The notes: generated by a model not told the origin, from the letters alone. DNA of 64,000 bases from Bradyrhizobium niftali (GCF_004571025.1 NZ_SPQT01000004.1:1-64000); one strand, 5' to 3'; positions 45,075 through 54,887 are shown, numbered from the stretch's first letter. Numbers and translations: made by a program.

Positions 45075-46322
45075 CTAGCTGTAATCGGCGAGCCGCAGTC
45101 CCGTGAATTGCCAGCGGTGGTGCGGATAGAAGAAGTTACGATAGGTGATACGGCTGTGCCCCTCCGGGGTTGCAAGCGAGGAGCCTCGCAGCACCAGCTG
45201 GTTGACCATGAACTTGCCGTTGTATTCGCCGAGGGCACCTTCGATGGCGCGGTAACCCGGGTAGGGCGAGTAGGAAGATCGCGTCCACTGCCAGACGATC
45301 CCGAAGGCATCGTTGAGCGCGCCCGCGCGTGCCGCGACCTCCCATTCCATCTCGGTCGGCAGATGCTTTCCGGCCCAGCGCGCGAACGCATCGGCCTCGT
45401 AATAGCTGACATGGCAGACGGGGGCGTCGGGATCGACCGGCTTGAGGCCGGCGAGCGTCATCACCTGCCAGGCGCCATCGACCTCGCGCCAATGTCCCGG
45501 CGCCTGCCAGTCTTCCTTGCTGACGGTGGCAAAGCCGTCCATCAGCCACAGCGTTGCGTTCGCGTAGCCACCGTCGCGCATGAAGGCAAGCCATTCGCCA
45601 TTGGTGACGAGATTGCGCGCAACCTTGACCGGGCCGACGAGGGCGCGGTGGGGCGGCTTCTCGTTGTCGAAATGGAAGCTGTCGTCGACGTGGCCGACGG
45701 TGTGGATGCCTTCGTTGAGGATCAGCCAGTCATCGCCGGTGCGCGTCGGGGATGGAAAGCGCCAGTCCGCATCGTAGGCCGGATAGACCGGATTCTGCGC
45801 AAAGGCGTGCAGGATGTCGGTGAACATCAATTCCTGATGCTGCTGCTCGTGATTGAGCCCGACCTCGACGAGTGGCGCGATGGCACGGAGCTTGTCCTCG
45901 CCGGCCTCGCGGAAGAATTTTACGACCGCCGCATCGACATATCTGCGATAGGCGCCGACCTCGTTCGCACTGGGACGGGTGATGTCGCCGCGGTGATTCC
46001 GGGCATGACGCGGGCCGGCGCTGACATAGTAGGAGTTGAACAGGAACGCGAAATCGGGGTGGAAGGGCCGGTAGCCCGGGCAATGCTCGCCGAGCAAAAA
46101 CTGCTCCCAGAACCAGGTGGTGTGGGCCCGGTGCCATTTCGCGGGGCTCGCATCCGGCATGGACTGGATCTGCTGGTCCTCCGGCGACAGCGGCGCGGCC
46201 CGGCGCTCGGTCTCGTTGCGGACGGCGAGAAACCCATCCTCCAGCCGCTGGGCGAGATTGCCCGGGTGGGAGGACGGTGACGAAATTGGCGGGGCGGCCG
46301 TGGCGGAGGCTGGTTTCGTCAC
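45075..46322 (-). CDS. egtB: Ergothioneine sulfoxide synthase EgtB
   Basis: EgtB is a non-haem iron enzyme that joins hercynine with cysteine or gamma-glutamylcysteine through a sulfoxide. The 415-residue product has the DinB-like N-terminal domain with iron ligands in KWHRAHTTWFWEQFLLG and GLNHEQQHQELMFTDIL, and the C-terminal formylglycine-generating-enzyme-like domain (PVTNGEW-type VTNGEWLAFMRDGGY, CHVSYYEADAFARWAGKHLPTEMEWE). I chose the GTG at 46322, which has GGAG seven bases upstream; a TTG at 46379 is the only longer option. It is the first gene of the egtBD operon. Confidence 0.93.
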   Translation of the reverse strand: MTKPASATAAPPISSPSSHPGNLAQRLEDGFLAVRNETERRAAPLSPEDQQIQSMPDASPAKWHRAHTTWFWEQFLLGEHCPGYRPFHPDFAFLFNSYYVSAGPRHARNHRGDITRPSANEVGAYRRYVDAAVVKFFREAGEDKLRAIAPLVEVGLNHEQQHQELMFTDILHAFAQNPVYPAYDADWRFPSPTRTGDDWLILNEGIHTVGHVDDSFHFDNEKPPHRALVGPVKVARNLVTNGEWLAFMRDGGYANATLWLMDGFATVSKEDWQAPGHWREVDGAWQVMTLAGLKPVDPDAPVCHVSYYEADAFARWAGKHLPTEMEWEVAARAGALNDAFGIVWQWTRSSYSPYPGYRAIEGALGEYNGKFMVNQLVLRGSSLATPEGHSRITYRNFFYPHHRWQFTGLRLADYS

Positions 46323-46613
46323 GTTTTTCTCCAGACAGGACAAGAGAACGTTGTTGGCGTTGCCCGGTTCCAAAACCAAGGTTCGTCCTAGATAGGGGCT
46401 CCGTTACGGTATGAAAGTCCTCCCCGGTGATGATATTCGTGTCATCATGCAATGGGGCCGGTGCCGGCAGGACCGGCCGCCGAGGGGGTGTTCGCCGCCA
46501 TTTTACTTTGGATGCACAACGGTTTGGGCTACATATATAGGTAGGTATCGGGTTAAATCGGCTGAGCCGGCCCGGAGTGATTGTTGAGGGCTCCGCCCCA
46601 GAAGGACATGGAT

Positions 46614-46940
<327 letters not shown>

Positions 46941-46943
46941 CGC

Positions 46944-47495
46944 GTGACCGCGCTGTCGCGCCGGATTGGCGGCGCGGAGCTCGAGGTCATCGTTGCTGAC
47001 ATCACGACACTGAGCGTTGACGCCATCGTCAACGCCGCTAACACGTCGCTCCTGGGCGGGGGCGGCGTCGATGGCGCGATCCATCGGGCAGCCGGGCCCG
47101 ATCTGGTCGCCGAATGCCGGATGCTCCACGGCTGCAAAACGGGCGACGCCAAGATCACGAAGGGCTATCGGCTCAAGGCCGCGTACGTGATCCATACCGT
47201 CGGTCCGGTCTGGAATGGCGGCACGCTGGACGAAGACGATCTGCTCGCCTCCTGCTATCGCCGTTCGATGGAGCTGTGCGGGAAGCACAAGCTGACCTCG
47301 GTGGCATTTCCCGCGATTTCGACCGGCATTTTCCGCTTTCCCGCGGGCCGGGCGGCGGATATCGCCGTGCGCACGACAATCGAAGGGCTCGCCGTCGCGC
47401 CATCCGTTGCGCGAGTGGTGTTCTGCTGCTTTGCCGAGCCGAGCGCCAAGCTCCATGCCGAGGCGCTTGCGCGACACAGCAGCCCTTGTGCCTGA
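46944..47495 (+). CDS. Macro-domain protein (ADP-ribosyl/O-acetyl-ADP-ribose hydrolase type)
   Basis: A 183-residue single macro domain. Key blocks are [33 protein letters not shown], which binds ADP-ribose, [10 protein letters not shown] and [20 protein letters not shown], matching YmdB-like deacetylases that remove acetyl or ADP-ribosyl groups. It uses a GTG start three bases after the grxD stop, so it is very probably co-translated with grxD. Confidence 0.9.
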   Translation: MTALSRRIGGAELEVIVADITTLSVDAIVNAANTSLLGGGGVDGAIHRAAGPDLVAECRMLHGCKTGDAKITKGYRLKAAYVIHTVGPVWNGGTLDEDDLLASCYRRSMELCGKHKLTSVAFPAISTGIFRFPAGRAADIAVRTTIEGLAVAPSVARVVFCCFAEPSAKLHAEALARHSSPCA

Positions 47496-47542
47496 TGACG
47501 CGGTCAGTACACTCCCGCCCGGCCATGTTACGGGGAGGGGAC

Positions 47543-48829
47543 ATGATTTCACAATCTGGACTGCGTGCGCTCGCCTGCGGCGCGCTGGTGTCGCTTGGGG
47601 CGATGTCGTTCGCACGGGCAGAGGGCACCTACGAGATCCCCGCAGGCGCGCATTTCAATCAGGACAAGCTCGCCAAGGTCACCGAGTTCTTCAAGAACGA
47701 GGTCGCCACCGGCAAGATCGCCGGCGCAACCGTGCTGATCCGGCAGCACGGCAAGTCGGTCTACCACGAAGCCTTCGGCGTGCAGGACGTCGCCAGCAAG
47801 GCGCCGATCACGGACAAGACGATTTTCCGCCTGTTCTCGATGAGCAAGGCGATCACCTCCGTCGTCGCGGTGCAGCTGATCGAGGACGGCAAGATCAAGC
47901 TCGACGATCCCGTCTCGAAATACATTCCGTCCTTCGCCAACGTGAAGGTCGGCGTCGAGAAGAAGGCCGATGACGGCACCAAGTCGCTCGAGCTGGTGCC
48001 GCCGACGCGGCCGATGACGGTGCTCGACCTGATGCGTCACACCTCCGGCATCACCTATGGCTTCTATGGCGACAGCCTGGTGCGTAAGGCTTATCGCGAG
48101 GCCAACATCTATGCCGGCGATTTCGACCTCGCCGAATTCGCCGAGCGCATCGCCAAACTGCCGCTGCACAACCAGCCGGGCGCGCTGTGGCAGTACGGCC
48201 ACTCCACCGACATCCTCGCGCGCGTGATGGAGATCGCGGCGGGCAAGCCGCTGATAGACATCATGCGGGAGAAGCTGCTCGATCCGCTCGGCATGGTCGA
48301 TACCGGCTTCTTCGTCACGGCCCCCGAGAAGCAAAAACTGCTGGCGCAGCCGGTGCCGAACGACAGCGATTTCAGGGTTGGTCGGATCAACGATCCGACG
48401 GTCGTCAAGAAGATCCAGTTCGCCAGCGGCGGCATGGTCACGACCATGGCCGACTATGAGCGCTTCGCGCAGATGCTGCTCAATGGCGGCAGCCTCGACG
48501 GCAAGACCATTCTCAAGCCCGAGACCTTCAAGCTGATGGTGACCGATCAGGTCGGCCCGACCTCGGGGGTCAGTCGCGACTATTTCTATTTCCCCGGCGA
48601 CGGTTTTGGCTTCGGCCTCGGCCTTGCGGTCCGCACCGACCCCGGCAATGCCAAGCCGCCGCCGCCCGGCGATCTCGGGGAATTGAAGTGGGACGGCGCC
48701 TCCGGCTGCTATTTCGTGATCGACCCCAAGCAGGACATGTTCTTCGTGCTGCTGGAGCAGACCCCGACCGAGCGCCAGCGCGTGCAGCGGACACTGAAGC
48801 AGTTGGTTTATGAAGCCATGGAGAAGTGA
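47543..48829 (+). CDS. Exported serine hydrolase (beta-lactamase family), first copy
   Basis: A 428-residue protein with a signal peptide (cleavage near FARA-EG, residue 26) and a class C beta-lactamase/esterase fold. The SxxK nucleophile motif reads SMSK in IFRLFSMSKAITSV; the Tyr motif reads WQYGHSTDILARV and HTSGITYGFYG precedes it. The natural substrate (peptide, ester or lactone) is unknown. GGGGAGGGG precedes the ATG. A paralogue follows after one base. Confidence 0.88.
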   Translation: MISQSGLRALACGALVSLGAMSFARAEGTYEIPAGAHFNQDKLAKVTEFFKNEVATGKIAGATVLIRQHGKSVYHEAFGVQDVASKAPITDKTIFRLFSMSKAITSVVAVQLIEDGKIKLDDPVSKYIPSFANVKVGVEKKADDGTKSLELVPPTRPMTVLDLMRHTSGITYGFYGDSLVRKAYREANIYAGDFDLAEFAERIAKLPLHNQPGALWQYGHSTDILARVMEIAAGKPLIDIMREKLLDPLGMVDTGFFVTAPEKQKLLAQPVPNDSDFRVGRINDPTVVKKIQFASGGMVTTMADYERFAQMLLNGGSLDGKTILKPETFKLMVTDQVGPTSGVSRDYFYFPGDGFGFGLGLAVRTDPGNAKPPPPGDLGELKWDGASGCYFVIDPKQDMFFVLLEQTPTERQRVQRTLKQLVYEAMEK

Positions 48830-48830
48830 C

Positions 48831-50093
48831 ATGAGCGGGCGCCGCGCGCTGATCGCGGCGCTCGTCGTTCTGGTCGGTGTCGTCGGCGCGAGAGCAGGCT
48901 CCGAGGGGCGCCCCGCGCACAGTCTCTCGCCTGAAGGCCTGGCGAAAGTCTCCGACTACATCAGGAACGAGGTCGCGACCGGCAAGATACCCGGCGCGAT
49001 CCTGCTGCTCCAGCAGCACGGCAAACCGGTCTATTACGAGAATTTCGGTGTCCGCGACGTCGCGACCGGGATTTCGATGAGCGCGGACACGATCTTCCGC
49101 CTCTATTCGATGTCGAAGCCGGTCACCTCCGTGATGGCGATGATGCTGGTCGAGGAGGGCAAGCTCGCGCTCGACGATCCCGTTTCAAAATACATTCCGG
49201 CCTTTGCCGGTATGAAGGTCGGCGTCGAAAAGAAGGCCGAGGACGGCAAGGTCGCGCTGGTGCTGGAGCCGCTCGATCGTCCGGTCACGATCAAGGACCT
49301 GCTGCGCCACACTTCGGGGTTGCCCTACGGCTATTACGGCGGCGGCGCGGTGCGCGAGCTCTACGCCGAGGCCAATCTCTTCCACAGTAATCTCGGCAAT
49401 GCCGACTTCGCCGCGAAGATCGCCACGCTGCCGCTGGTCGAGCAGCCCGGCACGGTGTGGGATTACGGCTTTTCCACCGACGTGCTCGGCCGCGTGATCG
49501 AGGTGATTTCGGGAAAGACTCTGCTCCAATTCGAGAGGGAGCGGCTGCTCGATCCGCTCGGCATGACCGAGACGGCATTCTTCGTCGCCGATCCCGCCAA
49601 GTTTCCCCGCATTGCCGAGCCGATGCCGGAGGACCGCAACATCAATCCGACGACGCAGGTCCGCGATGTCAGGCTGCCCATAACATGGGAATCCGGCGGC
49701 GCCGGCATGGTCGGCACCATCGGCGACTACGCCCGGTTCGCGCAGATGCTGCTCAACGGCGGCACCTATGAGGGCCGGCGTTATCTCAAGCCCGAGACCA
49801 TTGCGCTGATGGCGTCGGATCATGTCGGACCGGAGACGAAGATCGCGCGCGATCACAATTATTATCCGGGCGGGAACTCCGGCTTTGGCCTCGGTTTTGC
49901 CGTGCGCACCTCGGTGCCATCAGGCACGTCCTGGCCTACAGGCGAATATCGCTGGGACGGCGTCGGCGGCACATTCTTCTTCATCGACCCCGAAGACGAT
50001 CTGTTCGGGATCTTCATGGTGCAGACCCCGTCGCAGCGCGGCCGGATCCAACTGGCGCTGAAGACGCTGATCTATCAGGCGATGGGGCGCTGA
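48831..50093 (+). CDS. Exported serine hydrolase (beta-lactamase family), second copy
   Basis: A 420-residue paralogue of the preceding protein, with signal peptide (near RAG-SEG, residue 23) and SxxK in IFRLYSMSKPVTSV, Tyr motif WDYGFSTDVLGRV and HTSGLPYGYYG. The two align over their whole length, for example NEVATGKI.GA and LDDPVSKYIP.FA. A tandem duplication with later divergence is the simplest explanation. Start and previous stop are one base apart, so translation is coupled. Confidence 0.88.
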   Translation: MSGRRALIAALVVLVGVVGARAGSEGRPAHSLSPEGLAKVSDYIRNEVATGKIPGAILLLQQHGKPVYYENFGVRDVATGISMSADTIFRLYSMSKPVTSVMAMMLVEEGKLALDDPVSKYIPAFAGMKVGVEKKAEDGKVALVLEPLDRPVTIKDLLRHTSGLPYGYYGGGAVRELYAEANLFHSNLGNADFAAKIATLPLVEQPGTVWDYGFSTDVLGRVIEVISGKTLLQFERERLLDPLGMTETAFFVADPAKFPRIAEPMPEDRNINPTTQVRDVRLPITWESGGAGMVGTIGDYARFAQMLLNGGTYEGRRYLKPETIALMASDHVGPETKIARDHNYYPGGNSGFGLGFAVRTSVPSGTSWPTGEYRWDGVGGTFFFIDPEDDLFGIFMVQTPSQRGRIQLALKTLIYQAMGR

Positions 50094-50157
50094 TCGCGGG
50101 CGTTGCGCCGCTTTCGTGGATTCCTGGGTATCGCTGCGCTCACCCGGGCTACGGGAC

Positions 50158-51225
50158 CTACGCCCCGCGCACGATCTCGCGCACGTACCCGATCGTCTCC
50201 TCGATCTGGCTCGCATTGACGTCGAGATGGGTGCAGGCGCGGATGCGGCCGTCCATCATCGCAAGCGTCACGCCGCGCTGACGGAGCGCGGCGACCATCT
50301 TGTCGCCGGCGATTCCGGCGCCATCGGGCTTGAAGAACACGAGATTGGTCTCGGGCTCCTGCACCTCGACGCCTGCGATCTGCGACAATCCGCGGGCGAG
50401 CGCGCGCGCATTGGCGTGGTCGTCGGCGAGGCGGTCGACGTGGTGGTCGAGCGCGTAGATGCAGGCGGCGGCGCAGATTCCGGCCTGCCGCATCGAGCCG
50501 CCGAGGCGCTGCTTCCACTGCCAGACCGCGTCGATGAAGGCGCGCGAGCCCGCGAGCACGCCGCCGATTGGCGCACCCAGACCCTTCGAGAAATCGATCC
50601 AGGCCGAATCCCACCCCGCCGTCATGTCGCGTGGAGAGATGCCGCTCGCCACCGTGGCATTGAGCAGGCGCGCGCCGTCCATGTGGGTGACAAGACCATG
50701 TTGCCTGGCGATCGCGACGATCTCGTCGAGCGCGGCCTTCTTCCAGATCGTGCCGCCGCCGATATTGGCGGTCTGCTCGACGCTGACGACGGTCTGCGGC
50801 GGCTGGTAGCGCGTGCGCGGGTGCAGCGCCTTGCGGAACGTCTCCGGCGTGAACTGGCCGTCGGCACCCTTCAGCTGCATGACCTGGAAGCCGCCGATCG
50901 CGGCATGCGCGCCGCCTTCGCGGGCGATGATGTGCGCGGTCTCATGGGCGAGGATCTCGTCGCCGGGGCGGCAATGCACCAGCGTCGCGGTGACGTTGCA
51001 CATCGTGCCCGAGGGCATGTAGACGGCGGCTTCCTTGCCGAGCAGATCCGCAACGCGCTCGCACAGCGCGTTCACGGTCGGGTCGTCGCCGACCTGCTCG
51101 TCGCCGACCTCGGCGCGCGCCATCGCCTCGCGCATCGCAGCCGTCGGCTTGGTCTGCGTGTCCGACAGCAGATTGATGCGCACCGGCGGCGCCTTGGGAT
51201 CGATCGGGGGAGGGGTGTAGAGCAT
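50158..51225 (-). CDS. Low-specificity threonine aldolase
   Basis: A PLP enzyme cleaving threonine or allo-threonine to glycine and acetaldehyde. The 355-residue product has LLSDTQTKPTAAMREAMARAEVGDEQVGDDPTVNALCERVADLLGKEAAVYMPSGTMCN, the His of AHETAHI, HMDGARLLNA and the PLP lysine in WIDFSKGLGAPIGG. The ATG at 51225 follows CAGGGAGC; the frame extends to 51252. Glycine it produces could feed the gcv system, but no operon links them. Confidence 0.92.
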   Translation of the reverse strand: MLYTPPPIDPKAPPVRINLLSDTQTKPTAAMREAMARAEVGDEQVGDDPTVNALCERVADLLGKEAAVYMPSGTMCNVTATLVHCRPGDEILAHETAHIIAREGGAHAAIGGFQVMQLKGADGQFTPETFRKALHPRTRYQPPQTVVSVEQTANIGGGTIWKKAALDEIVAIARQHGLVTHMDGARLLNATVASGISPRDMTAGWDSAWIDFSKGLGAPIGGVLAGSRAFIDAVWQWKQRLGGSMRQAGICAAACIYALDHHVDRLADDHANARALARGLSQIAGVEVQEPETNLVFFKPDGAGIAGDKMVAALRQRGVTLAMMDGRIRACTHLDVNASQIEETIGYVREIVRGA

Positions 51226-51262
51226 CAACTTGCTCCCTGAGGGGAATGGCACTCGCTCGCGG

Positions 51263-51547
51263 TCAGCGAGCTCTGGGTGGACGCCGGGCGGCGTGACGAA
51301 ACCGCATAATAACGATTTCTGTCTCGGTCACACGATAATCGATCAGATAGGGATGAGGGTTGACCAGCAAGCGACGGACGTATGCACGCGTAGTCGTTCG
51401 CCCTGCGTGGGGGTAGGTCTCCAGCAATTCTATGAGAGCGACAATGCGGTCGCGCATGTGGCCTGCGCCTTGGGGCGAGCGCGCCTCGATGTAGGTCAGA
51501 ACTTGGTCGATTTGGGCGAGCGCCCGCTTCGTATAACGGACCTTCAC
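51263..51547 (-). CDS. ParE/RelE-superfamily toxin
   Basis: A 94-residue small basic protein of the ParE type: VRYTKRALAQIDQVLTYIEARSP, RIVALIELLETYPHAGRTT, YLIDYRVTETEIVIMRFRHAARR. ParE-like toxins poison gyrase, RelE-like ones cleave mRNA; the sequence favours ParE. It starts with GTG in a GTGA overlap with the antitoxin stop codon, the normal toxin-antitoxin coupling. Confidence 0.85.
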   Translation of the reverse strand: MKVRYTKRALAQIDQVLTYIEARSPQGAGHMRDRIVALIELLETYPHAGRTTTRAYVRRLLVNPHPYLIDYRVTETEIVIMRFRHAARRPPRAR

Positions 51548-51771
51548 AGCCCGTGCTTGGCCCACATCGCGCGGACTTCGTCGGCGCTGGCCAGCTCGCC
51601 GCGGGCGATTTCGGCTTCGGCCTCGGCGAGATCTGCTTCTTCAGCCGCCGTCAGCTGGATTGGTGGCTGATCGACCCCGGCAAGCGCAAGCAGGGTCCGC
51701 GCCAGTTCGTCCTGCTCTGAATCGGGCAGACCGGAAACCTTGCTGAAGGCCTCTTCCAGAAGACGAGTCAT
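51544..51771 (-). CDS. Antitoxin of the ParE-type pair
   Basis: A 75-residue acidic protein (MTRLLEEAFSKVSGLPDSEQDELARTLLALAG) ending with EIARGELASADEVRAMWAKHGL, the helical tail typical of antitoxins paired with ParE/RelE toxins. GGAG precedes the ATG at 51771. It is the first gene of the two-gene module, which lies downstream of rpsD. Confidence 0.82.
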   Translation of the reverse strand: MTRLLEEAFSKVSGLPDSEQDELARTLLALAGVDQPPIQLTAAEEADLAEAEAEIARGELASADEVRAMWAKHGL

Positions 51772-51835
51772 GCTCAACTCCGCGATGTGCAGTCATAGCA
51801 CAGATGGCCTGAGACATGGGAATGGCCGGCTCAAA

Positions 51836-51864
51836 CAAAAAGGCCCCGGCGAACCGGGGCCTTT
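51836..51864 (-). terminator. Rho-independent terminator of rpsD
   Basis: On the minus strand AGGCCCCGG pairs with CCGGGGCCT around TTCG and is followed by TTTTTG. It begins about 22 bases after the rpsD stop codon. Confidence 0.92.
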
Positions 51865-51886
51865 GAACGTTGGTGTGCCGAAACTA

Positions 51887-52504
51887 TCAGCGCGAATAGA
51901 ATTCGACGACCAGATGCGGCTCCATCTGCACCGGGAACGGCACGTCGGAGAGGCCGGGGATGCGGATGTACTTGGCGGTCATCTTGCCGTGGTCGACCTC
52001 GAGATAGTCGGGCGTGTCGCGCTCGGGGAGCTGGCTGGCTTCGAGGACGTGGGCGAGCTGCTTGGAGGCTTCCTTGACCTCGATCACGTCGCCGACCTTG
52101 AGCTGGTAGCTCGAGATGTTGACCTTGCGGCCGTTCACCTTGATGTGGCCGTGGTTGATGAACTGGCGCGCGGCGAAGATCGTCGAGACGAACTTGGCGC
52201 GGTACACGACCGCGTCGAGACGACGCTCCAAGAGGCCGATCAGGTTCTCGCCGGTGTCACCCTTGAGGCGGCTCGCCTCGACATAGATGCCGTGGAACTG
52301 GCGCTCGGAAATGTTGGCGTAGTAGCCCTTCAGCTTCTGCTTGGCGCGCAGCTGCACGCCGAAGTCGGAGAGCTTGCCCTTGCGGCGCTGGCCGTGCTGG
52401 CCGGGGCCGTATTCGCGGCGGTTCACGGGGCTCTTCGGGCGGCCCCAGATGTTCTGGCCCATACGGCGATCGATCTTGTACTTCGCCTCACTGCGCTTAG
52501 TCAT
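51887..52504 (-). CDS. rpsD: 30S ribosomal protein S4
   Basis: S4 nucleates 30S assembly by binding 16S rRNA. The 205-residue product has the S4 N-terminal domain ([51 protein letters not shown]) and the S4 RNA-binding domain ([37 protein letters not shown]). The start ATG is followed by the normal family N-terminus. It is transcribed alone with its own terminator. Confidence 0.97.
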   Translation of the reverse strand: MTKRSEAKYKIDRRMGQNIWGRPKSPVNRREYGPGQHGQRRKGKLSDFGVQLRAKQKLKGYYANISERQFHGIYVEASRLKGDTGENLIGLLERRLDAVVYRAKFVSTIFAARQFINHGHIKVNGRKVNISSYQLKVGDVIEVKEASKQLAHVLEASQLPERDTPDYLEVDHGKMTAKYIRIPGLSDVPFPVQMEPHLVVEFYSR

Positions 52505-52700
52505 CGCGTCCTCTTCGGTTGCATGGTTTGAGGAAACGCGCCCTCCTGTGTGACAGGCCAAAGCCCGGCACCGACAGGTCCGATCCCCAAAGCTTTAAGG
52601 AACAGGACCACGGGTCGCGAAACGCTTCGCGGGCCGAAATCGGCCCGCGAGCAGGCGGCTTTTAGGGGAGTTTGGGGTTCGCTGTCAATGTGGGGGACGG

Positions 52701-52777
52701 TCGTTCCGGGGCGCTCGCAGAGCGAACCCGGAACCTCGAGATCCCGGGTTCGGTGCTGCGCACCGCCCCGGGATGAC
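52701..52777. repeat. Palindromic repeat TCGTTCCGGGG...CCCCGGGATGA, copy 3
   Basis: A variant of the 41733-41810 element: CGTTCCGGGGCGCTCGCAGAGCGAACCCGG, a central ACCTCGAGAT, GGTGCTGCGCACC and CCCCGGGATGACC. It lies in the 283-base gap upstream of rpsD, which otherwise shows no gene. Confidence 0.8.
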
Positions 52778-52787
52778 CGCTACGCGG

Positions 52788-53555
52788 TCACGTGCCCACC
52801 GCCCGGATCGGCTTGGGGCCAGCTGCCCGCAATTCGGCAGCGATTTCAGTGTTCAGGACCTGTTCCAGCCGGGTCAGGACCCGGGCGATGGGGGCGGCGT
52901 CGGTGACCCGGTGGTCCCAGCGGATCACGACATGGATGGTCTGGTCGGGCTCGACCACCCCATAGCTGACGATGAACGGGCCGGGCGTGACGGGGTGCAG
53001 CTCGCCGCCGCCATAGGCGGCCACCGAGCTCACCGCGAAGCTGCCGAACCAATTGCCCCGCTGCCGGCCAAAATTCAGCCCGATGGCCCAGGACAGCCGC
53101 CGCAGCGGCAGCGGCAGGCGGGTTGCCCGCATGATCTTGCGGAACATCGGGACGTCGTCGATCGGCGCCGTCTTGCCGCGCCGGATCTCGGCATCGACTG
53201 TGGCCAGTGGAAGGGCCTCCGGGGCTGCGATTCGCTGCGGCAGCACGCATTCCTCGCCGTCCTCGACCCGCGCGATGGCCACCAGCGCAACGCTCTTCGG
53301 CAGCTCGTAGAGCATCGGCCAGGGCCATTTGGCATAGACGGTGCGCAGAACCGGCTCGTCCCTGGCCACCAGGGCGAAGGCCTTGACGAAGATCGCCGCC
53401 CAGCCGGCGGGCGCCATCGCGCCTGAGCGGGCCTCCAGCAGGGGCCGGATATTGAGCGAACGGGACAGCGAGACGAAGGGCACGCCCATCGAGGCGCGCA
53501 TGAGGTCACAAATCAGGCGGCGCGGCAGCGAAATGGTCTTGGGCGTCCCGCGCAT
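52788..53555 (-). CDS. 2-oxoacid dehydrogenase acyltransferase-like protein (E2 catalytic domain only)
   Basis: A 255-residue protein resembling the catalytic core of E2 acyltransferases, without lipoyl or E1-binding domains. The C-terminal motif VIRWDHRVTDAAPIARVLTRLEQVLN corresponds to the E2 active-site DHRxxDG, with G replaced by A. N-terminal MRGTPKTISLPRRLICDLMRASMGVPFVSLSRSLNI resembles the E2 core start. The acceptor is unknown. The ATG at 53555 is chosen over a GTG at 53573. Confidence 0.72.
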   Translation of the reverse strand: MRGTPKTISLPRRLICDLMRASMGVPFVSLSRSLNIRPLLEARSGAMAPAGWAAIFVKAFALVARDEPVLRTVYAKWPWPMLYELPKSVALVAIARVEDGEECVLPQRIAAPEALPLATVDAEIRRGKTAPIDDVPMFRKIMRATRLPLPLRRLSWAIGLNFGRQRGNWFGSFAVSSVAAYGGGELHPVTPGPFIVSYGVVEPDQTIHVVIRWDHRVTDAAPIARVLTRLEQVLNTEIAAELRAAGPKPIRAVGT

Positions 53556-53660
53556 CGGTCTTTCGGTTCCCACAGATTAAAATATGAGCAGCGAGCGGAT
53601 TCCCGATCGCCGCCTGCTCTAGCACGAACTAACCCGGTTGGGCCCGGTCGGTTCGCCGCA

Positions 53661-54044
53661 TCAGGGCGCCGGCGAGGCCAGCGGCTTGGTCTTGTCGACG
53701 ACGTAAACTCCAAGCACTTTCATGGCCTTATCGCCATGGGCTTTGGCGTCATGCACGACGCCTGCCGGGATCTGGTAGGAATCACCGGCTTTCAGGGTTT
53801 TTTCCGGCTGCCCGTCGATCAGGAGATTGAGTTCGCCTTCGAGCACATAGCCGGTTTCGATCCCGGGATGGGTATGGCGTCCGGCCGCGCCGCCCGCCGG
53901 CACTTCCGCGATGGCGGTGATGGTGTTGTAGCCGTCCGGAAATTCGACCTTCTGGAGCGGAGTGCGCTTGATGCCGGTCTGCTGGGCGAAAGCAGCGACG
54001 GCGAGGCCGGTGAAGGCCAGAGCAAGCAAAGTCTTTTTGAGCAT
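53661..54044 (-). CDS. Exported cupin protein
   Basis: A 127-residue protein with a signal peptide (MLKKTLLALAFTGLAVAAFA, cleavage near residue 20) and one cupin domain. Metal-ligand motifs are GRHTHPGIETGYVLEGEL and GDSYQIPAGVVHDAKA. Small periplasmic cupins may be enzymes or binding proteins; the substrate is unknown. It follows the HpcH/HpaI aldolase gene on the same strand by about 70 bases. Confidence 0.88.
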   Translation of the reverse strand: MLKKTLLALAFTGLAVAAFAQQTGIKRTPLQKVEFPDGYNTITAIAEVPAGGAAGRHTHPGIETGYVLEGELNLLIDGQPEKTLKAGDSYQIPAGVVHDAKAHGDKAMKVLGVYVVDKTKPLASPAP

Positions 54045-54113
54045 GGTTTTTCCTCCCTGGAACGGCCGACCCTAGCAGCGCCGCCGTTCCCGGCAAGGTG
54101 GTCATCGGCCTGT

Positions 54114-54887
54114 TCAGCGCCTGATGCCCTCGAACGCCGCCATGATGCCGCGCTGGAACAGCGACCAGTCGAAGCCGAGCGCGATGGCGCGGTAGCCACG
54201 ATCGACCAGGGCGTTGGCTTGGTCGGCGGTGCGAGCGACGCCGCCGATCGGCACGCCGCTTTTGAGGATGCCGGCCTCGGCGCGCGCGACCAGCTCGAGC
54301 AGCTCCGGATCGTCCATCTGGCCGCGCTTGTTGATGGAGGTGGCGAGATCGCCGGGGCCGATCACCGCGACGTCGATGCCTGGCGTGGCCATGATCTCGT
54401 CGATGCGGTTGACGGCGTCGACATGCTCGATGGTGATCATGCAGATCATCTCGTCGTCGGCGCCGGCCATGTAGTCCGGCATCGACTGGCCCCAGCGGAA
54501 TGGCGCGTGGAAGGGCCCCCAGAGCCGATCGCCGCGCGGCGGATAGCGGACGCTGCGCACCGCTTTCTCCGCCTCCGCGCGGTTCGTGATCATCGGAAAA
54601 TTGATGCCGAAGGCGCCGATGTCCATCGGCGCTTTCGCAAGCCACGGTTCGTTCGCCGCGATCCGCACCAGCGGCGTGCACGGCGTGCCGGTCGTGGCGG
54701 CGATCATCGCATGCGCTTCGGTGAGGCCGATCGGCCCGTGCTCGAGGTCGACGACGATCCAGTCGAGCGAGCGCGCCATGATCTGCACGGTCTGCACGCT
54801 CGGAATCGTCGCAATCGCACCGAAGGCGGGGCGGCCCTCGCGCCACAATTGGCGGAGACGGTTGAGCGGCGTGGTCGGGACCGACAT
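54114..54887 (-). CDS. HpcH/HpaI family class II aldolase
   Basis: A 257-residue metal-dependent pyruvate aldolase of the 2-keto-3-deoxy or 4-hydroxy-2-oxoheptanedioate type. Motifs are DWIVVDLEHGPIG, PLVRIAANEP, GADDEMICMITIEHVDAVNRIDEI and DVAVIGPGDLATSI. The aldol substrate is not predictable. It is downstream of murI with an 80-base gap and may share its transcript. Confidence 0.88.
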   Translation of the reverse strand: MSVPTTPLNRLRQLWREGRPAFGAIATIPSVQTVQIMARSLDWIVVDLEHGPIGLTEAHAMIAATTGTPCTPLVRIAANEPWLAKAPMDIGAFGINFPMITNRAEAEKAVRSVRYPPRGDRLWGPFHAPFRWGQSMPDYMAGADDEMICMITIEHVDAVNRIDEIMATPGIDVAVIGPGDLATSINKRGQMDDPELLELVARAEAGILKSGVPIGGVARTADQANALVDRGYRAIALGFDWSLFQRGIMAAFEGIRR

